Shown here piece after piece: positions 16,988 through 25,821 of a DNA stretch of 64,000 bases. The notes under the pieces are model-generated. The model saw nothing but the letters and a program-made list of their open reading frames with translations. It was not told where the DNA came from and did no database searches. The DNA comes from JAMXLO01 sp963818775 (lineage in GTDB: Bacteria > Pseudomonadota > Alphaproteobacteria > Acetobacterales > Acetobacteraceae). Made by a program: the position numbers and the translations under genes. How positions within the stretch are numbered: the first letter of the stretch is position 1; each line of letters opens with the position of its first letter. Location of the stretch: the NCBI GenBank assembly GCA_963818775.1, contig CAWFUF010000016.1:59690-123689 (forward strand). The letters are read 5' to 3'.

Positions 16988-18175
16988 CTAACCCACCTCA
17001 ATAAACTTGAACGCCCCGTTCTCGACGCGATTGTAGCGAAACTTGCAATCGGAAATGTCGCCGATATCGGTGAACGTGCACGGACCGCTGGCACCGGAGT
17101 ACTTTATCTCCTTGCCCGCCTTCAGCGCCGCCAGCCCGTCGACCGCCGTGTAGACCTGCATCCCGTCGCTGTTGGTGATCTTGCGCACGCTATCGCGGAT
17201 CGCCGTGCCGGTGGCCTCCCCGGCCTTCGCGATGGTCAATGCCACAATGCTGATCCAGTCGGTCGCCTGCGCCTCATAGGAATCCGGTGCGGCAATACCC
17301 AGCCGCTTCGCCGCTGCGGCATAGGCCGGCGAGTCCACGTCTGCCGACGGCTGCACGGTATAGACACCTTGCGTCACCTCCTTCGGCAGTTCTTCCAGGC
17401 CTTTCGTAGTGAGCGCATAGGACTGGCAGAACCGCTCGCCGTCATAGCCGGCGCGGTACAGATCCCGCAGCACCACGGCAACATCTGGCGCATAGCCATT
17501 CAGGTACAGCAGGTCCGGCTTGCCACGCAGCGCCTGATCGACCTCGGACCGATAGCTCGTCTTGTCCTTGTCGTAGACCAACGATCCCGCAACCGTCACG
17601 CCCTTCGGTGTCAGCGTGTCGGTCAGATACTTCCGCGTCGGCTCTGCGAACGGCGCCTGGATCGCCAGGATGAACACGCGCTTGAAGCCATGCCGGATGA
17701 TGAACTCGGCGTGCTTCGTCGCCTGAAGCTGATTATTCGGCTGGGTGCGGATGAGATAACCCTGGTGCGGCAGATGCGTGATGGAATCCGCGCCGGACAC
17801 CGTGGTGAGGAACGTCTTGCTCTCCCAGCACACCGGTGCCACCGCCGTTGTGACCGCCGATGCCCACGTCCCCATGATGACCGGCACCTTGTCCACATCG
17901 ACCAGCTTGTGCGCGGCGCGCACCGCCGCTTCGGGATTGGTCTCGTCGTCCTCGACAACCAGTTCGACCTTGCGTCCCAGCAGGCCACCCGCGCCATTGA
18001 TGTCGTTCGCCACCGCCTGCATCGCCTTCAGCATGCGCGGCCCATCGAAACTGCCGGCGCCCGTCAGCGGAGTCAGCACGCCAAGATTGAGCGCCGTCCC
18101 CTGCGCGCGCGCGATGACCGGAACGGCGATGGCAACCGTCGCCTGTAGCAAGCCTCGGCGGGTGATGCGGACCAT
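16988..18175 (-). CDS. LIV-type ABC transporter substrate-binding protein
   Basis: 395 residues from the ATG at 18175 with GGGGAG upstream; a TTG just before it is also possible. A twin-arginine-like leader (RITRRGLLQATVAIAVPVIARA) ends near residue 24. The mature protein starts ALNLGVLTPLTGAGSFDG and has the two-lobe Peripla_BP_6 features. It binds ligand in the periplasm and delivers it to the LivH/LivM pair. It follows livF by 12 bases. Ligand specificity cannot be read from sequence. Confidence 0.92.
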   Translation of the reverse strand: MVRITRRGLLQATVAIAVPVIARAQGTALNLGVLTPLTGAGSFDGPRMLKAMQAVANDINGAGGLLGRKVELVVEDDETNPEAAVRAAHKLVDVDKVPVIMGTWASAVTTAVAPVCWESKTFLTTVSGADSITHLPHQGYLIRTQPNNQLQATKHAEFIIRHGFKRVFILAIQAPFAEPTRKYLTDTLTPKGVTVAGSLVYDKDKTSYRSEVDQALRGKPDLLYLNGYAPDVAVVLRDLYRAGYDGERFCQSYALTTKGLEELPKEVTQGVYTVQPSADVDSPAYAAAAKRLGIAAPDSYEAQATDWISIVALTIAKAGEATGTAIRDSVRKITNSDGMQVYTAVDGLAALKAGKEIKYSGASGPCTFTDIGDISDCKFRYNRVENGAFKFIEVG

Positions 18176-18187
18176 CAAGGTCTCCCC

Positions 18188-18910
18188 TTACAGTTCGGTC
18201 GGCGTCGCGCCGAGAAAGATGCGGCGAATTTCCGGATCGGCGGCAAGCACGGCGGCCACACCATCGCGGTTGTTACGCCCGTCCACAAGGATGGTTGCAC
18301 GATGCGCGATCTCCAGCGCCTGAGTGGCGTTCTGCTCCACCATGGCGATGGCAATGCCGTCGCCATTGATCGCCTGTATTGTCGCGAACAGCGTCCCGGC
18401 AGCGATCGGCGACAACCCGGCCGACGGCTCGTCGAGCAACAGCAGAACCGGCTGCACCATCAGCGCCATCGCCATCGCCAGCACCTGACGCTGTCCACCT
18501 GACAGCGTGCGTGCCGCGCTGCCGCGGCGCTCCGCCAACATCGGAAAACGCGCGAACACGCCGTCGATCCGCCGGCGCGTCGCGGCAGGCTCGAGCCAAC
18601 CGCCCATCTCCAGATTTTCGCGCACCGACAGCGTGGCAAATATGTTCTGTTCCTGCGGCACGAAGGCAACGCCGCGACGGCTCACTTCGCGCGCCGCCAG
18701 ACCATGGATCGGCGCACCGTGTAGCGTGATGCTGCCGCGCTCGGGCCGGAGCAGCCCGGCGATCGTCTTCAGCAGTGTCGATTTGCCCGCGCCGTTCGGA
18801 CCGATGATTGCGACGATCTCTTTGTCCTCAACGGAAAGGTGCACACCCTTCAGGATTTCGTCACCGCGGCCATAGCCCGCAACGATGTCGCTGACCACAA
18901 GCAGGCTCAC
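18188..18910 (-). CDS. LIV-type ABC transporter ATPase, LivF family
   Basis: 240 residues from a GTG at 18910 that overlaps the livG stop (GTGA). The longer frame lies inside livG. Walker A is GPNGAGKST, the signature is LSGGQRQVLAMAMAL, Walker B is LLLLDEPSAGL, and the H-loop region reads IAIAMVEQNATQAL (Q/N in place of His, usual in LivF). It energises import together with LivG. Confidence 0.93.
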   Translation of the reverse strand: MSLLVVSDIVAGYGRGDEILKGVHLSVEDKEIVAIIGPNGAGKSTLLKTIAGLLRPERGSITLHGAPIHGLAAREVSRRGVAFVPQEQNIFATLSVRENLEMGGWLEPAATRRRIDGVFARFPMLAERRGSAARTLSGGQRQVLAMAMALMVQPVLLLLDEPSAGLSPIAAGTLFATIQAINGDGIAIAMVEQNATQALEIAHRATILVDGRNNRDGVAAVLAADPEIRRIFLGATPTEL

Positions 18911-19668
18911 CGGCGCCGGCCCATATAGGCTTCCTGCACGACGGGATCGCTCGCTAGTTCCGCGAACGATCCTTGCCGCAGATGGCGTCCTTCCGCCATG
19001 ACGATCACCGGATCGCACAGCGCCGCGATGGTGTCCATGTGATGCTCGATCAACAGCACCGAAATGCCGTCCGCCAGCAGCCCACGCAGATGGTCTCCGA
19101 TCTCGCGTGCAAGAGTTGGATTGACACCGGCCACCGGCTCGTCGAGCAGCAGCAGCTTCGGCTCAGCCATCAGCGCGCGGCCAATCTCCAGCAGCTTCTT
19201 CTGGCCGCCGGACAGGTCGCCGGCGCGATGATCCAGCACACGCGCGAGATTCAGCCGTTGCGCAATGGCGCGGGCGCGTTCGCGCAACTCCACCTCACGC
19301 CGGCGCGCGCCAGGCGAACGCAGCACGGCTTGAACCAGACGTTCGCCACGTTGCCGCGTCCCGTACAGTAGCAGGTTCTCCAGCACCGACAGCCGCGGAA
19401 AACCGCGCGCGATCTGGAACGTGCGCACCAGACCCGCGCCCGTGATGCGATCGGGCCGCCAGCCGGTGATCGTGAGGCCAGCGAACCCCACGCTGCCCGC
19501 ATCCGGCGGCACAAGTCCTGAGACGCAATTGAATAGTGTCGTCTTGCCGGCACCGTTGGGACCGATCAGCCCCGTGATGCGCCCGGCCTCCACCGACAGA
19601 TCAACGCCGCGCAACGCGTGCACGCCGTAGTAGCTGCGGGTGAGACCACGGACCTCGAGGAGGGGCAT
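18907..19668 (-). CDS. LIV-type ABC transporter ATPase, LivG family
   Basis: 253 residues from the ATG at 19668 (MPLLEVRGLTRSYYG); up to 13 more residues are possible from 19707. Walker A is GPNGAGKTT, the signature LSGGQKKLLEIGRAL, Walker B KLLLLDEPVAGVNP, and the H-loop LLIEHHMD. LivG marks are FNCVSGLVPPDAG and VRTFQIARGFPRLSVLENLL. It is the first gene of the minus-strand LIV operon and is divergent from the amidohydrolase at 19724, with a possible promoter between them. Confidence 0.93.
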   Translation of the reverse strand: MPLLEVRGLTRSYYGVHALRGVDLSVEAGRITGLIGPNGAGKTTLFNCVSGLVPPDAGSVGFAGLTITGWRPDRITGAGLVRTFQIARGFPRLSVLENLLLYGTRQRGERLVQAVLRSPGARRREVELRERARAIAQRLNLARVLDHRAGDLSGGQKKLLEIGRALMAEPKLLLLDEPVAGVNPTLAREIGDHLRGLLADGISVLLIEHHMDTIAALCDPVIVMAEGRHLRQGSFAELASDPVVQEAYMGRRR

Positions 19669-19723
19669 TGGTTGCTGGACCGAAGGGCGGTACGATCGCA
19701 TGGGCAAGCGAGAGGGTGCAAAT

Positions 19724-20956
19724 GTGACCAGCTATCTGTTCAGCGGCGGCCGCTTCCTCGACCCGCGAAAGGATGAACTACAGGACGGCATCTCGGTCCT
19801 GATTGAAGATGGCACCGTGAAGGAAGTCGGCGACCGTCCGATCACCAGCACGTCCGCCACTCGCATCGACCTTCGCGGTCGAACGCTGATGCCAGGGTTG
19901 ATCGACTGTCACATCCACGTCGTGCTCACCGAGGTCAATCTGCGCCTGCTCGCCGATGTGCCGCTGACATTGCTCGCCGCGAAGGGCTCGGTCGCAATGC
20001 GCGCTATGTTGCACCGCGGCTTCACCACTTTGCGCGACACCGGAGGCGCGGACTACGGCATCAAGGCGGCGGTCGAACAGGGCCTGTTTGAAGGCCCGCG
20101 CCTGTTCATCGCTGGTCAGCCGCTCAGTCAGACGGGCGGTCATGGCGAGCGGCGACTGCGCACCGAATCAGGCAACTTCTGCGCCTGCTGTTCCGGCCTG
20201 AACTGGACCGGCCGCATCGCTGACGGCGTCCCCGAGGTGGTGAAGGCAACGCGTGACGAGCTGCGCAAGGGCGCAGACCATATCAAGATCATGGCTTCAG
20301 GTGGCGTCGCTTCGCAGGCCGATCCGCTGGAAAGTCTGCAATACCGCATCGACGAAATCGAGGCAGCGGTAGATGAGGCGACACGGTGGGGCACCTATGT
20401 CTGTGCGCACGCGTACTCGGCGAAGGCGATTGAACGCGCCGTCACCGCCGGTGTCCGCACCATCGAACACGGCAACCTGATCGACACTCCGACCGCGAAG
20501 CTCATGGCGACGCGCGGCGCCTACCTGGTGCCGACACTGGTTGCCTACGATGCACTGAAACGCCGCGGTCCCGATTACGGACTTTCGAGCTACAGCCTGG
20601 AAAAGAACGAACTGGTGCTGCATGCCGGTCTGCACTCGCTGGAGATCGCCCGCGAGGCGGGCGTAAAAATCGGCTTCGGTTCCGACCTCCTCGGCCAGTT
20701 GCAGAACGACCACTGCCACGAGTTCATGTTGCGCCGCGAGGCGATGAGCGCACCAGAGATCATTCGTTCCGCCACGCTGGTGAACGCAGAGATCGTGCGT
20801 CAGGAGGGCAAGATCGGTGAACTCATCCCCGGCGCGCACGCCGACCTGCTTGTGGTAGATGGGGATCCGTATCGTGACTTATCGGTGTTCCGCAGCGACG
20901 GCAGGAACCTCGCCGCGATCATGCTGGCCGGACGCTTGGTGAAGAACGCGCTGTGA
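19724..20956 (+). CDS. Metal-dependent amidohydrolase (imidazolonepropionase/prolidase-like)
   Basis: 410 residues from a GTG at 19724, chosen for GAGAGGG at a suitable distance. An ATG at 19700 would add eight residues. Amidohydrolase blocks: MPGLIDCHIHVV (first metal histidines), HIKIMASGG (carboxylated lysine), CAHAYS and IEHGNLID (further histidines), IGFGSDLL (aspartate), and HADLLVVDGDP at the C-terminus. The family hydrolyses amides or dipeptide-like bonds, and substrates are often peptidic or xenobiotic. It is divergent from the LIV operon and eight bases upstream of the chromate transporter gene. Confidence 0.9.
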   Translation: MTSYLFSGGRFLDPRKDELQDGISVLIEDGTVKEVGDRPITSTSATRIDLRGRTLMPGLIDCHIHVVLTEVNLRLLADVPLTLLAAKGSVAMRAMLHRGFTTLRDTGGADYGIKAAVEQGLFEGPRLFIAGQPLSQTGGHGERRLRTESGNFCACCSGLNWTGRIADGVPEVVKATRDELRKGADHIKIMASGGVASQADPLESLQYRIDEIEAAVDEATRWGTYVCAHAYSAKAIERAVTAGVRTIEHGNLIDTPTAKLMATRGAYLVPTLVAYDALKRRGPDYGLSSYSLEKNELVLHAGLHSLEIAREAGVKIGFGSDLLGQLQNDHCHEFMLRREAMSAPEIIRSATLVNAEIVRQEGKIGELIPGAHADLLVVDGDPYRDLSVFRSDGRNLAAIMLAGRLVKNAL

Positions 20957-20963
20957 CGGGCGG

Positions 20964-22220
20964 ATGAAGACGAAAGCTCCACAAACTACTCCTCCTCCCC
21001 TCGCGGGAGGAGGATGGGGGGAGGGGGTCCTCGAAGTCCTCCTCGTCTTCCTCCGCCTCGGCTGCACATCGTTCGGCGGCCCGGTGGCGCACATCGGCTA
21101 TTTCCGCTCCGAGTTCGTCCAACGCCGCCGCTGGCTGCCGGAAGGCAGCTTCGCGGACCTCGTCGCGCTGTGCCAATTCATGCCAGGCCCCGCCTCAAGT
21201 CAGCTAGGCATGTCGATCGGCCTGCTGCGCGCTGGACCTCTCGGCATGCTCGCTGCCTGGATCGGCTTCACCCTTCCATCCGCTCTTCTCATGTTGGCCT
21301 TCGCCTACGGTGTCGAGGCACTCGGCGATGTCAGCAACGCCGCCTGGCTGAAGGGCCTCAAACTGGTCGCAGTCGCCGTCGTCGCGCAGGCCGTATGGGG
21401 CATGGCGCAAAGCCTCGCGCCCGACCGGCCGCGCGCAACGGTGGCAGTGGCCGCCGCTCTGCTCGCCCTCGCGGTCCCTTCATCCGTTGGCCAGATCGCC
21501 GCCATCGTGCTCGGCGCAATCGCAGGCATTGCGCTGTTGCCAAAGCCCGCACTCACCGCCGACGCCGATCACATACCACTCGGCCTGAAACTGCATCGCG
21601 GCGTTGCTGTCGTCGCAATCATGCTGTTCTTCGCCCTGTTGTTGTTCCTGCCGCCGATCGCCACAACCATCAACAACCAGGCCCTGCGGCTGTTCGACGC
21701 ATTCTATCGTGCCGGCGCGTTGGTATTTGGCGGTGGCCACGTGGTGCTGCCACTGCTGCAGGCAGCGGTGGTGCCGACCGGCTGGGTCACCAACGACGCA
21801 TTCCTCGCCGGCTACGGCGCAGCACAGGCGATGCCTGGGCCTCTCTTCACCTTCAGTGCCTATCTCGGTGCGGTGATGATCCCGCCGCCCAATGGGGCCG
21901 TCGGCGCACTGCTCTGTGTGGTGGCAATCTTCGCGCCTTCGTTCCTGCTGGTGATCGGGCTGATCCCGTTCTGGGACACCCTACGCCGGCGCCAGACCAT
22001 GCAGGCGATGCTGCGGGGCGTGAACGCTGCCGTGGTCGGCGTGCTGCTGGCAGCGCTCTATACGCCCGTATGGACATCAGGCGTGCATTCGCCGGCCGGC
22101 TTCGGCCTCGCGCTCGCAGCATTTCTCGCCCTGACCATGTGGGCGATGTCCCCCTGGATCGTGGTGGTTGCCGGTGCGCTGATCGCGGCCGGCCTTGGCG
22201 CTATTGGCGTCGGACTGTGA
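20964..22220 (+). CDS. chrA: Chromate transporter family protein (ChrA, two-domain)
   Basis: 418 residues with two homologous CHR halves. The first holds LRLGCTSFGGPVAHIGYF and ALCQFMPGPASSQLGM. The second holds GALVFGGGHVVLPLL and GAAQAMPGPLFTFSAYLG. There are about ten to twelve membrane segments. ChrA exports chromate across the inner membrane, although chromosomal copies may have other anion roles. Residues 9-20 (TPPPLAGGGWGEG) are encoded by a G/C-rich palindromic repeat, so a start nearer the first CHR block is possible. It meets the GFA gene tail to tail with no gap. Confidence 0.9.
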   Translation: MKTKAPQTTPPPLAGGGWGEGVLEVLLVFLRLGCTSFGGPVAHIGYFRSEFVQRRRWLPEGSFADLVALCQFMPGPASSQLGMSIGLLRAGPLGMLAAWIGFTLPSALLMLAFAYGVEALGDVSNAAWLKGLKLVAVAVVAQAVWGMAQSLAPDRPRATVAVAAALLALAVPSSVGQIAAIVLGAIAGIALLPKPALTADADHIPLGLKLHRGVAVVAIMLFFALLLFLPPIATTINNQALRLFDAFYRAGALVFGGGHVVLPLLQAAVVPTGWVTNDAFLAGYGAAQAMPGPLFTFSAYLGAVMIPPPNGAVGALLCVVAIFAPSFLLVIGLIPFWDTLRRRQTMQAMLRGVNAAVVGVLLAALYTPVWTSGVHSPAGFGLALAAFLALTMWAMSPWIVVVAGALIAAGLGAIGVGL

Positions 22221-22628
22221 TCATCCAGGCATCTTGGCGAACTGCTTCATCTCATCGCCGAGATGCACCCACGGCTGCGCACTGTCGCAATAGATCTGCA
22301 TCCCCGGCTTCACCCAGCTCGCATCGTCCAGTGTGCCAGATGAGATCATCACAATATTTGGCAATGCCGAAGCGGCATCGGCAACCGACGAACCACATAC
22401 CGGGCAGAAGCGCCGCTCGATCGACTGACCCGAGTCACCCGTCTTGCTGTACGTCGCAAGCTTGCCCTGCACTGAAAATTCCGCCTCGGGCACGCCGATC
22501 ACGACGGCGAACGCGCTGCCGGTGAACTTCTGGCAGTCCTTGCAATGGCAGACACCGACGAATGCCGGCTCGGTATTCGCGCTGTAGCGGACCTTGCCGC
22601 AAAGACAGCCGCCAGCGATCTGAGGCAT
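22221..22628 (-). CDS. GFA/Mss4-fold zinc protein (glutathione-dependent formaldehyde-activating family)
   Basis: 135 residues from the ATG at 22628 with GGGAG upstream. Zinc ligands are visible: GGCLCGKVRY (7-16), CHCKDCQKFTG and RRFCPVCGSSV. The CENP-V/GFA family includes formaldehyde-glutathione adduct proteins, but most members have no known reaction. It lies 53 bases downstream of the carboxymuconolactone decarboxylase-like gene on the same strand. Confidence 0.9.
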   Translation of the reverse strand: MPQIAGGCLCGKVRYSANTEPAFVGVCHCKDCQKFTGSAFAVVIGVPEAEFSVQGKLATYSKTGDSGQSIERRFCPVCGSSVADAASALPNIVMISSGTLDDASWVKPGMQIYCDSAQPWVHLGDEMKQFAKMPG

Positions 22629-22681
22629 TTTCGGTCTCCCCTGTGTTATGTCGTGGCACAACGCTGCCACGCCCGCTCGCG

Positions 22682-23434
22682 TCAGCGCAATACGTCGGAC
22701 AGCGCGTTCAGCACATTGAGCGCCGGCGGGAAGCCGCTATGCGGCGCGGTCTGCACGATCGCCTCGAGCACCTCGGTGCGCGAGGCGCCGAGGTTCAGCG
22801 CAGCCTGACCGAAGCGCCGCGCCTGCTCGGGCAGACGCAGTGCGGTGAACGCGGCAACTGCGACCAGCGCACGTTGTCGGTGATCGAGCCCGGGTCGAAA
22901 CCAGATTTCGCCATAGCCGTACTGGATTGCCAGCTCATACAGCGCGTACGTTACAGGGTTGTCAGGCGCGGCGTAACCATGGCGGCTGCGCTCGCCGTGC
23001 ACGTCCTGCATCACTGAACGGCCGCGATCAGCCATCTCCTCCAACGATGCCTCCGCCGGCGGGTCAGCCGGAAACGGCACGCCGCGCTCGGCGAGCACCT
23101 CGGCCATCAGCGCAAGCGTTTCCTCGGCTGCGGAGAAGCCGGCATACAATCCCGCCTGCACCAGCACCTCGCGAACCGCTTCGGTCGAGAGCCCAAGGTC
23201 CAACGCCGCACCGATATGCCGGCGAAGCTGGCGCAGCCGCGGCCACACCGCCAGTGCGGCCAACGTGCACAGCATGCGATCCGACATCGCCATGCCTAGC
23301 CGGTTCCAGATCGAGCCCTGCACTGCCTCGGTCAACAGCGTGCCGAACCCTTTCGGTTCCTGCGCCGCTGCCGTGCCGAACAGGCTCTGGCGGGTCTCCT
23401 CGCCCTGCTGGCGCAGTTGCTCACGTGTGGCCAT
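22682..23434 (-). CDS. Carboxymuconolactone decarboxylase-family protein, two-domain
   Basis: 250 residues with two CMD repeats (about 40-125 and 150-245). The first contains RLRQLRRHIGAALDLGLSTEAVREVLVQAGLYAGF and the second LNLGASRTEVLEAIVQTAPHSGFPPALN. Neither has the CxxC pair of AhpD peroxidases, so a decarboxylase or lactone role fits better. The family acts in protocatechuate and other aromatic breakdown. It lies upstream of the GFA gene and downstream of argB on the same strand. Confidence 0.88.
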   Translation of the reverse strand: MATREQLRQQGEETRQSLFGTAAAQEPKGFGTLLTEAVQGSIWNRLGMAMSDRMLCTLAALAVWPRLRQLRRHIGAALDLGLSTEAVREVLVQAGLYAGFSAAEETLALMAEVLAERGVPFPADPPAEASLEEMADRGRSVMQDVHGERSRHGYAAPDNPVTYALYELAIQYGYGEIWFRPGLDHRQRALVAVAAFTALRLPEQARRFGQAALNLGASRTEVLEAIVQTAPHSGFPPALNVLNALSDVLR

Positions 23435-23455
23435 GTGCGTGCTCCCAGACGATGG

Positions 23456-24361
23456 CTACGCCCGGATGATTGTGCCCGGACCAGCCTCAGTGAACAGCTC
23501 CAGCAGACAGGCATGCGGCACGCGACCATCGAGTATGACCGCACCCTTGGCGCCACACCGCACGGCGTCGGCGCAGTTCTCCACTTTGGGAATCATGCCG
23601 CCGGTGATCATGCCGCTGCGAATTCCTTCTTCGACATCGGCGATCGTCAGTTCCGGGATCAACCGCTTCTCATTGTCGAGCACGCCGGCGACATCAGTCA
23701 GCATCAGCAGCCGCGTCGCCTGGAGCGCACCGGCGATGGCACCGGCCACGGTGTCGGCATTGATATTGTAGGTCTGCCCGTCCTCGCCCACGCCGACCGG
23801 CGCGATCACCGGCACCAGGCCCGCCCCGGTCAACGCATGGATCACGCGAACATCGACATGCTCCGGCTCGCCAACGAAACCGAGGTCCAGCACCCGTTCG
23901 ATGTTGCTGTTCGGATCCTTCTTCGTCCGTGTCAGCTTGCGCGCGCGAATCATGCCACCGTCCTTGCCGCACACGCCGACGGCGAGCGCACCGGCGCGAG
24001 TGATCAGGCTGGCGACCTGTTTGTTGACGGTGCCCGCCAGCACCATTTCCACCACCTCGACCATCGCCGCATCGGTGACACGCAGCCCATCGACGAAGTT
24101 GGACTGGATCGCGAGCCGCTTCAGCATCGCGTTGATCTGCGGGCCGCCGCCGTGCACGACGACAGGGTTCACCCCAACCTGCTTCAGCAACGATATATCG
24201 CTGCCGAATTGCTCGGCCAGGTGCTCCTCGCCCATCGCGTGGCCGCCGTATTTCACCACGATGGTCGCGCCGGCATAACGGCGCAGAAACGGCAAGGCCT
24301 GCGCAAGCACGTGGGCCCGTTCGGTGGCGGCTGCGACGTCCATCGCTGCGGTCTTGCTCAT
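23456..24361 (-). CDS. argB: Acetylglutamate kinase
   Basis: 301 residues from the ATG at 24361. The longer frame to 24508 adds non-family sequence. The amino-acid kinase fold shows VVKYGGHAM (nucleotide), VVVHGGGPQIN, the acetylglutamate-binding NINADTVAGAIA, LTDVAGVLD and GGMIPKVENC. The enzyme phosphorylates N-acetylglutamate in arginine synthesis. In many alphaproteobacteria argB follows engB directly. Here about 7 kb separates engB (31336) from argB, although both remain on the minus strand. Confidence 0.96.
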   Translation of the reverse strand: MSKTAAMDVAAATERAHVLAQALPFLRRYAGATIVVKYGGHAMGEEHLAEQFGSDISLLKQVGVNPVVVHGGGPQINAMLKRLAIQSNFVDGLRVTDAAMVEVVEMVLAGTVNKQVASLITRAGALAVGVCGKDGGMIRARKLTRTKKDPNSNIERVLDLGFVGEPEHVDVRVIHALTGAGLVPVIAPVGVGEDGQTYNINADTVAGAIAGALQATRLLMLTDVAGVLDNEKRLIPELTIADVEEGIRSGMITGGMIPKVENCADAVRCGAKGAVILDGRVPHACLLELFTEAGPGTIIRA

Positions 24362-24558
24362 GCGCGGCGTGTAAGGGCGGGCGCGCAGAGGGTCAACAGT
24401 TGGCGGTACCGACCATCGCGTTCCACCTCGCAGGAAAGTGCCAATCGGGCATACACCGCGCCAGTCTCTTTCGATGAGGCAATACAACCATGGCGCGTGG
24501 CTCGCCAAGCCCAGTGACGCACCGCTACCATCGTGATGGTGGAAAATGGGAGCGGATC

Positions 24559-25725
24559 ATGCTGGAGCCGAACACACAGACGATGACTGAACTCCTGCCG
24601 CTCGACGGCGCCGTTCTCCCGGCCGGCGTGCGCTCGCGTTTCGTACCCGACGTCAACGGACTGCGCGTGCACATCCTGGAGGCCGGGTTCCAGACTGACG
24701 GGCGGCCGTGCGTGCTCCTGCTGCACGGGTTTCCGGAGCTGGCATATTCGTGGCGCAAAGTCATGCCGATACTGGCCGATGCTGGCTTCCACGTCGTTGC
24801 CCCGGACCTGCGCGGCTATGGCCGCACCACCGGCTGGAATGCTGACTACGACTCGGATGCAGACCTGCATTCGTTCCGGCTACTGAACGCGGTGCGGGAT
24901 CAGCTCGGGTTGGTGAATGCCCTCGGCTACCACTCGGTCGCCGCCGTGGTCGGGCACGATTTCGGCTCGCCGGTCGCCGCATGGTGCGCGCTTGTGCGTC
25001 CCGACGTGTTCCGCTCGGTGGCGCTTATGAGCGCCCCGTTCGAGGGTCCGCCAGCACTCACTCAGACCGCGCAGCGTGGCGATGTCCAGGCGGCAATGGC
25101 GAACCTGCCGCGTCCGCGCAAGCACTACCAATGGTACTATTCCACGCGGCCGGCCAACGAGGACATGTGGCACTGCAAGCAGGGCGTGCATGCGTTCCTG
25201 CGCGCCTATTACCACCACAAGAGTGCCGACTGGCAGCAGAACAAGCCGTTCCGCCTGCAAGGCTGGACTGCCGAGGAACTGGCCAAGATGCCGACCTACT
25301 ACATCATGGACCTCGGCGAGACGATGGCCCAGACGGTCGCACACGTAATGCCGTCTGCCGCGGAGATAGCCGCGTGCCGGTGGCTCCCCGACACCGAACT
25401 CGCAGTGTACAGCGCAGAGTATGAGCGCAACAGCTTCGCCGGCGGGTTGCAATGGTATCGGCGCGGCACGACAGGGCTCGACACGTCAGAGCTGCAACTG
25501 TTCGCCGGCCGTACGATCGACGTACCGTCGATGTTCATCGCCGGCAGCAGCGACTGGGGCACCTACCAGCGACCCGGTGCGTTCGAACGCATGCAGGAGT
25601 CAGCCTGCACGCGCATGGTCGGTTGCCACCTGCTCGATGGCGCCGGACACTGGGTCCAGCAAGAACAGGCTGAAAAGGTCAGTGCACTGCTCGTGGAGTT
25701 CCTAATGTCATTGCGAGAAGCGTAG
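24559..25725 (+). CDS. Alpha/beta hydrolase, epoxide-hydrolase/haloalkane-dehalogenase type
   Basis: 388 residues from the ATG at 24559 (GGGAG upstream); the frame upstream overlaps the argB leader region. LLHGFPELAYSWR supplies the oxyanion hole, and the nucleophile is aspartate D134 in VVGHDFGSPVA. An aspartate nucleophile points to ester-forming hydrolases such as epoxide hydrolases or dehalogenases, not esterases. The catalytic histidine is H364 in GAGHWVQQEQ. The lid contains paired tyrosines (WYYS, RAYYHH), common in epoxide hydrolases. The last residues (MSLREA) come from the second copy of the dispersed repeat. Confidence 0.85.
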   Translation: MLEPNTQTMTELLPLDGAVLPAGVRSRFVPDVNGLRVHILEAGFQTDGRPCVLLLHGFPELAYSWRKVMPILADAGFHVVAPDLRGYGRTTGWNADYDSDADLHSFRLLNAVRDQLGLVNALGYHSVAAVVGHDFGSPVAAWCALVRPDVFRSVALMSAPFEGPPALTQTAQRGDVQAAMANLPRPRKHYQWYYSTRPANEDMWHCKQGVHAFLRAYYHHKSADWQQNKPFRLQGWTAEELAKMPTYYIMDLGETMAQTVAHVMPSAAEIAACRWLPDTELAVYSAEYERNSFAGGLQWYRRGTTGLDTSELQLFAGRTIDVPSMFIAGSSDWGTYQRPGAFERMQESACTRMVGCHLLDGAGHWVQQEQAEKVSALLVEFLMSLREA

Positions 25726-25744
25726 CGACGAAGCAACGTCCATC
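25707..25744 (+). repeat. Dispersed palindromic repeat, copy 2
   Basis: A 38-base unit in the same orientation as copy 1 at 9478-9515, with four differences. It starts inside the hydrolase gene and ends 19 bases after the stop. ATTGC near its left end is the partner of the GCAA near its right end. Confidence 0.78.
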
Positions 25745-25821
25745 GAATTGAGCCAGCGTCAGGGTGGACGCCATCCACCCACCCCTCTACCAATGGCTCA
25801 ACAAAGGGAGGACACCGGTTT

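Noticed and set aside
14062..17004. Two long plus-strand open frames (14062-15603 and 15952-17004)
   Set aside because: Both run antisense to livM, HAD and livH genes, which have full family motifs. GC-rich coding DNA produces such shadows.
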